Of a stretch of 64,000 nucleotides of DNA, positions 50,627 to 63,200 are shown piece by piece. The notes below the pieces were generated by a model. The model did not search any database. It saw only the letters and a list, made by a program, of their open reading frames with translations, and was not told where the DNA came from. Position numbers and translations under genes: made by a program. This DNA is from Aquila chrysaetos chrysaetos (taxonomy: Eukaryota; Chordata; Aves; Accipitriformes; Accipitridae), in NCBI RefSeq assembly GCF_900496995.4, contig NC_044019.1:4313501-4377500 (forward strand), read 5' to 3'. Positions within the stretch are counted from its first letter, which is position 1. The number at the start of each line of letters is the position of its first letter.

Positions 50627-51712
50627 ATGAGCACCCTCAAGGTCTACAGCACCTCGGTGACCGGCTCTCGGGAGGTGAGCGGTGGCCGCGGCGGGGATCC
50701 GGGCTCCGGCGGGGCAGGGCTGGGTGTCCCGGGGGACTTGCTTTCTTCCCTGGGGTGGGCGTCTCTTCCCCGTGGAGCTGCGAAGCCCCCCCCCCCCCCC
50801 CCCCCCGCCCCATCCCAGGTGTCCCTTCCTCTGCTCACGCTGCGCTGTCCCCTTCTTCCCCCGAAGCCATCCCGCCGTGCTGGGTGTCCCCCGTCCCCCC
50901 CCCTACGCAGGACCGAGCCCCATCCGTGGCCAGGTGGGGTCTGGACCATGGCCCGTAAAGAGCGGTCACTCCCTGAGCGCTGTGCTGAGCGTGGCTGGCA
51001 CGCAGGGGTGCGTGCCCGCCCTTCGGGCTCCTCTCCAGCTCCCCATAACCTGCCTTTCCCGCCCGGGTTCCAGATCAAATCCCAACAGAGCGAAGTAACC
51101 AGAATCCTCGATGGGAAAAACATCAAGTACGAGCTGGTGGATATCTCCCAGGATAACGCTCTCCGGGAGGAGATGAGGGCGAAGGCAGGCAATCCCAAAG
51201 CCATCCCACCCCAGATCGTCAATGGAGACCACTACTGCGGGGTGAGGCTCATGCTCTGCGCGGGATATAAGCACCACGGAGGTTGGGTGGTGGGCAATAA
51301 TCCCATCCCCTTGTTTTTGCTACAAATGATGTCAAGACGCCTTTCAAAAGGCATCTCTCGTAAAATGCGCAGACAAAGCGCTGCTGGGGTTAACGGGCAT
51401 TTGGAGCATGATGGCTTGTGAAAAATGGGACCCGTGCAGGGGGGCTCTGGGTGACCCGTGGGCGGGGGGGGGCTGCGCTGTGCAGGGCTGTCCCTGCTTC
51501 GCCCTGTCGTCCTCCACTCGACTGACTGGCACCAGCGCTGTGAACCAGTTTGTGCTGCGTGCTCGGGGGGACCCCGTGCCGCCTGACTGGCGGGAGAATA
51601 CAGCTCACCCTTGCCTTGTGAGCGACCGTGTGGCTTTTCCCTGCAGGACTACGAGCTCTTTGTGGAAGCGGTGGAGCAAAACACCCTGCAGGAGTTCCTG
51701 AAGCTGGCCTGA
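50627..51712 (+). CDS. SH3BGRL3: SH3BGRL3, thioredoxin-fold SH3BGR-like protein (3 exons)
   Basis: Exons 50627-50674, 51074-51241 and 51647-51712 join in phase 0 to 93 residues, the human length. The strings STLKVYSTSVTGSREIKSQQ, RILDGKNIKYELVDISQD and NPKAIPPQIVNGDHYCGDYE are the family core and define a glutaredoxin-like fold. The redox CxxC is absent (the equivalent site is SVTGS), so it should not be a catalytic glutaredoxin; this is normal for the family. It is a small cytosolic protein. Human SH3BGRL3 has been linked to TNF response and receptor signalling. Intron 1 contains a C20-class run near 50787-50806. Confidence 0.97.
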
Positions 51713-52560
51713 GCCCCGGGCTCCCCTCCCGTCCTGGACTCTACCTGCATTCCTGAGCACCCTCATCTCCGACCACCTTCACTTCCAGGTTGTCAGCGCT
51801 GTCCTGGCACCGCGACTTGTATCCCAGCACAGGGAAACCCATGACCAAAACTACTCATTGCAGCTGCCTACGATTCCCTCCTGCCTAACCCTGATATCAT
51901 CTCAGAGGGATCCAAAGAAAGTCTGACGCTCGCTGCGCACGGCCTTTGAACAAAGCTGGGCCTGGCTCACACCGCAGCTTCCAGTGCCTCTGTAAACAGC
52001 AAAGCCTCTGGGGCTGTGCGAAGTGCAGCCGTCCGTCAGCCCTCTCCTCCGCAGGGAGAGCTTCTGCTTCAGGAGGGAAGGGCTTAGGGTTGCATGTTAC
52101 TTCCCACTTCTCCCAGCTGCTGTTAAAATTGTAAATCCTGCTGCCTCACTTTTTTTTTTTCTTCTTTTTTTCATCTCAACTGCAGAGATTATGGCAACTA
52201 AGTCGATTTTTTTGTTTGTTTGTTTTAATTTAACGCAAAAATACTGCACAGAGCTGGGGTCTGACCACCCACCGCCGAGAAGGCCGGGGCTGGGGGCGAA
52301 GGCCGGTGTCGCTCAGCAGGCTGCCTGGGGGGATGGATGGGCCTAGAAGTGGGACCTGGGCTGCTCTGTCTGCCCTCCGCCGCGATGTGGTGCCAGGGCT
52401 CCCTTGTGAGTGTTAATGGCTCAGGGCTGCTCCGGAACAGCTGATGCTCCAGCTGTCTTATCTCTCCTCTTTGAGTGGGCTTTTTTGCAACCCGGACCAA
52501 GTGCATTTTGTTTTCCTGCCAAAAAGCAAGTTTATAACCAGTGTTGTCTTCCGAGATGCT

Positions 52561-52566
52561 ATTAAA
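52561..52566 (+). terminator. SH3BGRL3: SH3BGRL3 poly(A) signal ATTAAA
   Basis: ATTAAA about 850 bp after the stop, followed by a GT/T-rich stretch (cgtgggtttcttttaaatttgg). An alternative end at the AATAAA at 53195 is possible. Between 52650 and 53190 nothing else is recognised. Confidence 0.65.
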
Positions 52567-53194
52567 TGTTACTGTACCTTTCACATCGGTACTCGTGGGT
52601 TTCTTTTAAATTTGGTTTTATTTTGACTACAGGTTAAACGTCACCCTACATAACGATTCTGAGTCATTTCCAGCTCAGAGAAGCTGAGTCAGTTGTACTC
52701 ACTGCTGCAGCCTGACACAAAGATCTTAACACCTTAGATTGTTGCCGCCAATCAAAGGCTCACAGGACTTGTCTGAATATCCTACAGTGCGGTAGTGACA
52801 GGTACCTCTCTCAAGCATTCCTCTCCTCTGCGTGGTAAGAACGGCAGCCCGGGGGAGGGACAGCTTCAGCCAGACATGTGAGCGAAACAACAAACCCCTG
52901 GCACAAAGTTTACCTGGTCAGAGGCTGCCCTATAGGAGCGTCCCCTGTACTCTCCTATATCTGCTATAGGTGGAAAAAGGAGGAAACTAACTTAGAGCTG
53001 TGGGGATTGAGTCACTGGTCACGGGGAGCCCGTGGAAACGGCTGGTTTGTGTGACGTTAGTGGTGCTTCCTGTATTTGAGTTGTGCAGGGTCCAGCTCTG
53101 GTCCGAGGGGTCCGGGAAATGCTCTGGGCATCCTGCCCCCTTTCCACAGCAACTGTGCCTTTGAAATCTTAATGGAAGTGGAAACTGCAACTTA

Positions 53195-53215
53195 AATAAA
53201 TGTTGCAGTTTTATT
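53195..53215. terminator. Back-to-back poly(A) signals between SH3BGRL3 and UBXN11
   Basis: AATAAA on the plus strand at 53195-53200 and AATAAA on the minus strand at 53210-53215 are separated by 9 bp. The minus-strand signal would end UBXN11 about 1.0 kb after its stop codon. The plus-strand one may terminate read-through from SH3BGRL3. Confidence 0.55.
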
Positions 53216-54238
53216 AGGAGCCTTTAATGAGGGCTGGGTCTCTGCTAAAAGGGAACCTGCCAGAAGGCGCTGCCTTGCACAAGTGGGAGTGTCGTCAGCT
53301 GGGAGTCAAGTGGGAGCTTGTCACAGCTGAAACAGGAAGAATGTGCTGGGGAAAGGGGCCTGCAAAGCACAGCCCTAGCCCACAGGAGAGGGAGGAAGGT
53401 GCTTTACTTGGGCTTCAGCGGAGAAGCAGCGAAGGGATTATGCTCTTCTCCAATGACATGGTGTCCTGTTGCAGCATCCAGCTCCCCGCTGCAGCAGGCT
53501 GCTGAGGGAGGGAGGGAGGGAGGCTGGCAGCTCGGGGCTGTTGCAGGCGGGTTCGGTGTGGCTTCAAGCCTGGGCCCCGCTGGAGCTGGGGGCTGTCCAA
53601 GGGAAGGAGTTGTTCACGTACAGGAAACCCAGTAGCAGGATCTCCTGGCTGAGATGGGTCTGGCTCAGTCCCAGCATTGCAGTGGCTCAAGGCCTTTTGG
53701 TTTAGCTTCACCAGGGACCATATAATTGAGCCTGTTTCTCCTGTGGTTTAAGTGCTGTTGAAATCTCTGGGGAGCAGCTGTGTGTGGAAAGCAAACGGAC
53801 CCTGGCTGTTTGTCTGTCCTGCTGCTATAGAGAATCCCTGAGCCCAGCTAAGCAACTGCCCAGTACCAGTGTAAAGCTGGCGGCCTTCCCTGAGTAGGGA
53901 TCAGCCTGTGTAACCTTCAGCAGAGATAAGAAACGAGGCCGGGGGTTTGAGCTGACAGAAATGTGCCCCCCCCCCCCCATGTTGGAAGCCCACCTGTCTT
54001 GGGGGAAAAAAACATCTACCCGCCAGGCAGTAGGACTGGGCCTGGCACCCTCTGCCAAAGGGAGAGGCCAAACCGCTGCCTCTGAACTTTTCTCTCTGTC
54101 CCAGGTAACGGCGCAATGAAACTAAATCTGGAAAGACTCTTCTCTCTTCCCAGCCAGGGGAGGTTTATAACAGCTAACGGTGCAAGGCAGCTCCTTCCTC
54201 TTGCAGAGCTTGGAGCGAGCAGCTCTTGCTAGGAGCTG

Positions 54239-57200
54239 TTAAGCTGTTTGCAGCCCTGTCCCCTCTTGTTGGGAGGGGTCTCTTCTCCGCAGCAGCAAGG
54301 AGACGTTGGGGATCAGGCCACATTCCTGCAGGCTCCTGGAGTTGTCTGTGTACACCCGCTGGGGAAAGGTACTGATGATCTCATATGAGTCGGAGTCTCC
54401 ACCCCTAGGAAAGAACAGCACAATGTTTCCTACACTCAGGATCCCCCAAGGTTTTACTGAGATGCTCTGGCTGATCCAGCTGTGATTATGTAAGAGCAGA
54501 AGGGAGAGACTTTTACAAGCACAGGCCAAGCAGAAAAAAGGACTTCCCGCCCAAACTGCAAACAGCCAGGCGCAGAGCGGCCATTCCAGGCTGCACAGCT
54601 GCAGTGAGGAAGGAGGTTCTTGCATCCCAACAGCGGTGAGCTCATCGTGGGCTCAGACCAAGGCCAGACCTGCGGCCCACAACAGGAGTGGGAAGAGGGG
54701 AGAGCAAAGGGGTCCCCTCAGCTGTCTGGAACTGTCCCCAAAGGGATGGGCGAGCACTTGGGCAGCATTAAATGTGTTGGGATACAGAGCTGGCTGAGCA
54801 AAGGGTGGTGTTTGTCCAGCAGTGGATCCATCAGCCAAGCTGAAGGCTGCAGCTCAGCTTCCAGGCTGCACCAACACCTTGGGAACGGTGGCAATAGTCA
54901 GGTGAGTGCTGCTAAGCAGCTGGAAGGAGGCAAAGGCAGTGAATGGACCTGGGTCAGACAGCAATTCTGAGAGGACGAAACAGACTTATCTCTGCTGCTG
55001 TGGCAGCTTTTTGGCAAAGGTGGGTACTAAATGCTCTGAGCTAAGCGTGACCCTGGCAGCGCTGCCCAGAGAGCGTCTCTGGTTGTGGAGCTAAAGCAGC
55101 AGAGCGTGCCCAGCAGCTCCTGGGGCTGGGACTGTAACCCTCAGCCCTGCCCAGCTCAGGCTGATCTGTTTGAAATACAATGCCAGGGCCTCCAGCGGCA
55201 GCTGAAAAACCTTCCCTGGGGCTTCACAGAGCCGGGTAGAGAGCGAGGACGGGAGGAAGTCCTAGGCCTACCTGGCGTGGGCGAGGTGTTGGCGCAGGTC
55301 CCCTATGGTCTCTGTGAACAGCATCTTTATGATGTACGTCTGCTCCCCGCTCTCAGATTTGATGCGGAGAGTGCAGACATCAGGGGCAGAACCTTTAGCC
55401 TCTTCAGCTGTCTTCACCCTGGAGGTTAGAAAACCTCGTCAGCTGAGGAGTGAGGGCTCTGCCAGTGGCAGAGCCTGTGAGCTCCACTCAACGGACAAGA
55501 GCCTCTGGGCTGCCAGGGTGATCCGAACGGGGGAGAGATGTTTTATGTTTGGGAATGTCCTCGAGATGTACAAGGCCCCATCTGACTGCGGGCAAGCAGA
55601 CCAAGCCACAGACCAAAACCACTGCTTTGCTTTCACTGCTTAAAGGTGCCTTGGAAAGAGGGTTGCTGACCTTTTTTAGCTTTTTCGTTTTAGATCAGGG
55701 CTGTCTGGTAAGTACTTTGCCCTACTTTTTTGATTAAAAATAATCTGCTTGGGGTTTTTTTTCATTAGTTATTTGGGTCTTGTCTTGCCAGAAGACTATG
55801 AGTTGAAAAGTGTTGTTAGTGTGACCTCCCACTCGGGCATCAATTTCCTGGAGGGATTCTCCCATTTAACATGACCACAAACAGCTTTTTAGATGGTTTC
55901 AAACTCTTAGGCCTCGGCTTGCTCTTGGGAAAAGTATTTCACAGCAATAAGTAGGTAACATTTTGAACACCCTAAGTTTTTGTTAGAGATGTAAAAGATG
56001 GCTGGTTCACGATGAACAATTCAGTGGTCTTCCCCAAAAATGAAACTTAAGACTTTTTTTTTTCTAATTATTCCTAAGGTATAAGATAGAAGGGGCAAGT
56101 CCATTTACTTCCTCAACTGAAAGCCCTGAAATAAACCCTTAGTGATGAAACAGGAGGAAGATGAGTGCCTGACAGGGCAGGGATGGAGGGGCTGTGCCTG
56201 TACCTCTCCAGGGCAGACAGCCTGGGTGTCTCCACCAGGATCTCTTTGCTGCTCCGCACCCCATCAGAGCCCTGAAACCAAACCAGGTGAGCGTCACCAC
56301 TGCCTGCTCTGCACAGAGAGCAACCAGTGCCAGGAAAGCCCAGGAGCAGGTGCCAAAGTGCCACGTGTGCTTTGGTGGAGCCTCTCTGGGAGGAGGAGGT
56401 TATGCAGAGCCGAGAGAGGCCCAAGGAGGGGGTGCCGGTGCTGTGCAGGGCGCTGAGCCCAGGGAATCGCTGCTGGCTTCATCCTGTGGGTGTTTGAGGG
56501 GTCCACTCATACCTGCTGTGTTGCTCTGGCTGAATCTTGGACACTGATCACTTCTCCTCCATGTTTTGAGGACTTAGAAAGCTTGTTGAGAAACTGCTCC
56601 ACGGAGAGTTTGGGACCTGGTAGAGCAGAGGGGAGATGTGTCCATGTGTGACCTTTTGGCAAACAATTTTCCCTCAGAATAGGCTGTTTTGGTGAAATGA
56701 GAGAGTGCAACTGCCGACAGGGAGAGCTCTAACCTCCCCTAGCTAGGCTGAGACTGGTCCTCAGTCTCCCCCGTTGAAGCTTGTCCCACTTTCTGGCCCA
56801 CTAAATGTTTGATTGTCAACGTCAACAGTGAGCAACTGTGCAGCCTGTTCGGCACACAGCTGGGAGGCACAACAGGTAGAAACCTGGTTAGCCCTGCTGT
56901 GAACAGGAAAAACTAAACCTATGACAATTTTACAGACTTGGAAAATTTTTCATCTTGTGAGGGTGTATTTGTAGGTATTCCTTCCTTTTTCTGTGGTGGC
57001 ACTGGGCAATTATATTTTTTTACTACTTGGATAAAGGAAACATTTAGTACAGCTTCTGTTTGTGAATGGCCTTGAGATGAATGAGCAACTAGTACAGTTC
57101 TATATAAACAGGAAGATGTAGCTGATGGGCAATGCACACGTTTGGGTTAGTTAGTTATGCATGCACAAACCCACTATTTTCTGTCTATATGACTGCATTT

Positions 57201-60200
57201 GACTTTCCAACACTGACAGGTATTGCTTATACAGACTGCTAGAGTCTAGAAGCAAAATGAGGAATCTGTGGCCTGACCTTATGTTTCATATTCTCTTACA
57301 AAAGTCTGAAGAGAAATCGTCCCATATTTGGTACAGTTAAGATCGGTCTGGCTTGAAGGTGTCTGCCTTTACAGAGCGAGCTTGTAGGAGAACTGAAGGT
57401 TGTTTGCAAGCTACTCCCCCGAGATCTGCCAGGTTCCCTCAGCATCCTTTGCTGATAAAGGTGAAGCTAGAAGGAGCTTGGACTTTCAGAAATGCGCAGG
57501 GCAGATATGTTTTTGGAAACCTGCTGATCTTCTGGTCTTTTATTATTTGTCATGTCTCGTTCTTTAGGAGGATTTAATGATGGGAGGACACCATGCGTGC
57601 TGCCTGGCTCCCAGCTACTGAAGCAACACTGGGGCTACAAGCGCAGGGCTCTGACCCAGAGGCGTTGCCTTCCTCACTGGGACCCTACACGTTCCCCTCC
57701 TACCAGCTGGACTGCCCTGGTAAGGTTTTGATTCTCCTCTTTGGGAGTTGACTGCATTTCTGAGGCAGGCTTAAGAATTTACCTGGGATCTTGGTGGTTT
57801 CTTGCACCTCATTTGATTTTGAATGGCCAACAACTTGGCCGTGGCCAGGAAAACTCCCTGGAAGGTCCCTCTCCCGAAATACCACATCCCTTCTGTCAGT
57901 GACCTGTTGAATTAAGGCCAAATGCCATAAGCAAATCTGACTCTTGCACAAGCTTGTTCTCACTGCGTTAGAGCACGATAAACCACAGCAATGACAACCA
58001 AGAGTTGTAAACCCCAAATGAAACCAAGAGAGCTGCTTCCTTGGAAGCTGAGCCAGCTGTCCAAACTCAATGAAATGCATTTTCAGCTCCTATAGGCTCT
58101 CTAACAAAGTAAATCCTGGTGAATCCCTCAAGTCCCCAGGATGGCCCACCCAGACCACAGGGTAGTTGTTTATCCATCTCAACAGGCACTGGGCAGCTGC
58201 TCCTTTCCATGAGTTGTAAGAAATGTACTTGGCCCTGACCTTTCCTCCATGTCTGCTTCCACACTTGAAAATGCTCTCCAGGTGGAATGTGATGTGAAAG
58301 CAGCAGGCTAGGGATGGAGAGGGATTTGGCAGTAAGAAGCTGCAGTGGGGACTGTCAGATGGCTCTAACAAACCAAGGCAGGCAGCGTGCTACCCTGAGG
58401 CCCCCAGCAGTGGGGAAAGCTGTATAAATAGGGGTAGTCTTTCTGTCTGGGTTCCACTTATGTTTCTCTTACACCTGGCTGGCCATATCTCAGGTGGATG
58501 TGCTCTGTGTCCGTATTTACTCCAGGTTACTGTACTGTCCTGTGGCTTCCAGATATGGCCAGCTACGCACAGCTTATAGGGAACCGCAGCCCCTAGAGCC
58601 TTGCACAATCCTTCCTCTTCCACCTGACTTTCTAACTGCCACACCTACCAGCTCACTCTGGCTGTCCTAACCTCATACTCACCCGTGCAGTTGTGCCCTG
58701 CTTGCTTTGTGGCAGTGGGTAGGTGCACCCCTCTGGTTGTGCCTGCTTACATTTCAGATGCACCTGAAGACCTAGATTAGAGTCCTCCGAGGCTCTCTGC
58801 CTGCTTTCTGCCTGAAAATGTGGCCTTGGCTTTTTGCCATTTCTGAGAAATCAAAAAATGGGGCCCAAAAGAACCTCAGGTAGTCAAATCAAAAAAATTG
58901 TGGCAAAATAAACTCTTATATCCTCCTTGTTCAATCTGTTTTTAAAAGCTTTTCCAGGGGAACTGTTTGAGAACTTTTTTTCTCCTTTTTGTTACACAGC
59001 TCTTCAGATGCTGCACATACCTCTCTTCTACAAAGCCTGCTATGCTCTTAGAAGTCTCTTGTTCCAAGACAAGATCCGCTGAGGCAGAGAAACCATTCAG
59101 TCCTAATGCTGAATCACTCATTTCCTGTAACGGCTCTAGCAGGTGTGCTCCCAGCCACCCTTTCCCCGAGACACACATGCACAGAATTAAGCTGCGAGTA
59201 TGCTGTGTTCACAAACATCAAACTTAATTTGCTGTGGGGAGCATCCAGCAGATTGGTGAAAGAAACCTGAACAATTTTCTTGGGAAGCAAGAGAGCCATT
59301 TCTTCCAAAAAGCTGATGAATAGGGTTTTGCAATGCTTACCTGCAAAGGGATGCCATCTGGGTAGCGCATCTGCAGCTCCGAAGGGAAATAGCCATCCAT
59401 AATATCCTGCAGGCATTGCTGAAACAAAATGAGAGCTCATGGTCATACCTCAGACTATTTGACTGATATATTCCTTCTGGGCTGCTCCTATTTGTGTTGT
59501 TATTCCCGTGCAGAAAAGTCTGCATAAAAAGACCCAGAATCTCCATCTCTAAAAACTACTACACAAAGACATACTAGTCTTTAAAAGCACCATGGGAATA
59601 CAGGTGAGAAGCTAGAGTTCTCAATAGCTGCTCCTTTTTACGACTCGGATGAGCTCACAAGCCCTATTCCTACACATGCCCTTTTCTGAGGCTTAGTGAA
59701 TGATAAGAGGATGGCTCTAAGTCTAATTCCTCTACAGACCTTTCCATACCTGTGTGGATGGGTCCTCATAGGGCCGAAAGGGTCCACTGAACATGACCAT
59801 CCCATTTTGATACAGCGTAAGAGGGAGGGGTTCTGGCTGCCTCAGCCGAGCACCCCCAGGCGTGTGCTCGATTTGAGAAATGCCTTCTCCAGCCAGCACA
59901 TTCAAATCCTTCACCTTTTCCAAGATTAAATCAAAATCAATCTGGAGTTTGGAAACAACTGCTTCACCTGTGGCAGAGGGAGCACAGTTACAGGGGGAAG
60001 GGGATGCCAGCTAAGCAGCTTTCACCTTTGTGTGAATTTGAGGTGCATTTCAGTCCTAACATTTTTGGGCTGTCTGTGGCGCCTCTCCATGCTCTGCCTT
60101 TCACGCTTTTGCAAAGCGTGGTGCAACGCTGCTGCTGTGGTGCAGCGGTGCCAGGTTTACATGGGTGTGTGCAAAAACCACAAGGGCAGGGCAGCAGGGA

Positions 60201-63200
60201 AACAGCCCTGTTGCTACAAGCTAATGTAACACCAGAGCCAGCTACCATGCAGCCAGCGCTTTAGAGACCACACTCAGCTCCTGGTCTTTGGTTGTAATTT
60301 CAGAAGTGTTGTGTTGTCCCTTAATGCGGTGCTGTAAAATGCACAAAGTGAGGGACTTAACTAGTTGGATGAACTAAATTGGATAAATGGATCAGGGCAG
60401 GCTTGCTGAAGAAAAATGCCAGTGTAAATGCAACCGGCTGCCTGCTCCTTGCCACCAGTAGATTCCTCACTCTTGCTAGGGCACTGCTGAGGCTGTTTGT
60501 CGGGGTGCTTGAGGAGGGTGGTAGGGTGAAGCAGTAAAAGAGTTGTGATGGGACAGAAGAGTGAAATCAGAAGAGGAAAGAAGAGATGTAGGCAGAGCTA
60601 AAGCCTTTGGTAGTTTCTGTTCCACTTTTTTACGATGTGATAAAGGAGGGTGGAGGAAATACACCCTTTTAGGTGAGCTGAAAACAATTATTTCTACTGC
60701 CTCCTCCATCTTTTCCCCTCCTGCATCTAAGGGAGGGAAGAATTAGTTAGCTAAAATTTGCATGCTGGTTAGGAAGCAGCATTGGCTGTACAGCCCAAGT
60801 ATTACTCTTCTTTACTCTGTTACCACTTCCTAAGAAGCCATTGCCAAATATGCTTGGAACCCATACAGAACAATCAGGTCTCAATTAAACCACTCACGTG
60901 GTGGTTGGGAGGAAAGGCAAACAATACTCTCTGATAGAGCCAGACAATATGAGTAAGTTACTACAGCTACTATATACACAAAGCATCTGATTCCATTTTC
61001 CACCCATTTTACGTCAGTGTTATTAGAGCAATCAAGCTTCAAATGTTTAGGGTATGTGAACTCTTCAGGAAGCAGCTGCTGTGAGGGTATCCTTCCAAAT
61101 GGGTGAGACATTGGGTTCTCTCCTCTTCTCCTAGACAGGGCTTACAAAGTACAGGTATATAAAATACCAACGTTCTGCCTGGCTTAGCTCCCGTTAAATT
61201 GCTCCGTGTCTCTGTCCCTGAGGTGGACTGATGTGAAGACCTCAGCACAGGATCCCAGATTCTGAAGACCCAAATTCTGGGTCTTTGACGCTTATCTGCT
61301 CTGGGGAGTATCATACCTTCTCTAACCATGCAGCAGGAGCTAAGATAGCTGCTTCAGCAAAGAGTGCTGGTGCTTTACCTGGCTTCCAGAGGGTCCTTGC
61401 TGGCCATTCTTCTTCGTTGTTGAGTGATTCTAAATCTTCTAGCTGTTCATGTCTCTCTCCAACCCAAATCAGCCCATAGTCATTTAGAAACTGCTGTATG
61501 AGGAAAGTTGTAGACCAGAGCTTCAGAAAACTAGAAATAGAAGCCTGAGAGTGGTCAGCTCTCAGCTGTTAGAAGCAGAAGGGGAGGTGAAAGAGAAGGT
61601 TTGTCTTGGGGCTCTTTGGCCCTGGCAGACAGACAAACTCATTGGCCGGGTTGTAGTAGCAGCTCACTAGTAGTAGGCAAAAGGGAGAATGAAAGTATCT
61701 GTAGTGACACAGTAATCTCCCAAGACTGTAGTAGCTGCAAAGAGTATTTCTACAGTCCTAGAAATCAAAATGAAGAGGCTTGCAGGAGGTGCGAATGTTT
61801 GTGTATTAAAAAAACTCCTACTGCCCTGTAGCTCACATCCAACCTGTTCTTTCTTTTCAGAGGGGTGAGGTGAAGAATTGTGATGATCAAAGCGGCAGCT
61901 TGAAAAAGACTAAGCAGCCTGGGACTGCAATGATCTCAAACCAAAGGTGCAGATGGCTTTGGGCAAGTGAAGCAGGAGGTGTCTCACCTCCATCTCCCAG
62001 ACCTGGGTCTGCAGCTGAAGGCACCTAATTTCCAGTTCCTCTGCTGTGGATGAGTCAGGAGCATCTGAAAGGGAAGACTTTGGTTTTGTACGTACAGCCT
62101 TAAAGAAGAGCTATAGATAACCCGTGTCACACATCGCAAATGCCCCAGCAGTACCTGCCTGTACCGTAAGTGAACTCAAGCCCATATGACACAGGAGCTG
62201 AACATGAGCTCTGCATGCTGGTCCCTGACAATTCAACCTGCAGCAGTTCGATAAAGATACTGACAGACTAAAGATAGTTGTGAATGATACTGGTGAAGTT
62301 TTATGCTGCAGAAAGCTGATGTGAGTGGTGCTGTTTGCAATTATACAATGAGAATTGCTTGACTTACTCAGTCTTAAGGGACCTATTAAAAAAATGAGCA
62401 AGTGTCCGCTAAAGCTGTTCTAGACTAAATGGCTAGAACAATGCACCATGAGGTACAAAACATATGTTTGTGGTTTGACAGGCATATTCTTGTTCTCTGC
62501 TCAGGAAATGGAGAATTTACCACAGCTTTATACTAACAAGGTAGTTCAGCCGATGTAGGAAATGTGTCTGTGCTCAGATGGAGAGCTGCTGGATTCCAAG
62601 TAACTGAATGGGGGGAAAGATCTTCTGTGACTCACTCAAAGCTGGGTTCAATTTAGAGTTAGGCTGCCTTACAGGACAAGTGAGCCTGGACCTGTAATAC
62701 TGTTTGAGACTGCAGGTAGATTTTTGGTTTCACTTAGTAGCTCTGTTTTTCCAGCCTGTTTGAACTCTGCGGTATTTACTGTTCTTTTTTTCTAACCATC
62801 TAACCATCCTCGTGTATCTGTGTGGTTGGTCTATACTCGTGGAAACGTAGTAACCCGTAGAAAATAGGTCAGGAAATAATGTTTTCTACAACACCAGAAA
62901 AGCCGAGTAACAGATGCACGTACAAAGCGTGGATCTGCTTTGACAAACGGTACCACGTGTGTCTAACTGATACCACTCACCAAAGAGGCTCTTGGGCTTT
63001 TAAGGCAAGGATGGCTCAGAGAGGAGGTCTCCAAGCCTGCTCTGTTGCCATAGCAGGAGCTCTGTAGCTCTCCCACAGGTAGGAGCATGGTGTCAAGGGT
63101 AGAATAATTTTTACCTTCTCCTTTCTGAATAGCCTTCATCTTCTCTTCAAGTTCAGCAATCCTCCTGTCCTTCAGGACCAGAACAAATAATGACCTCATT

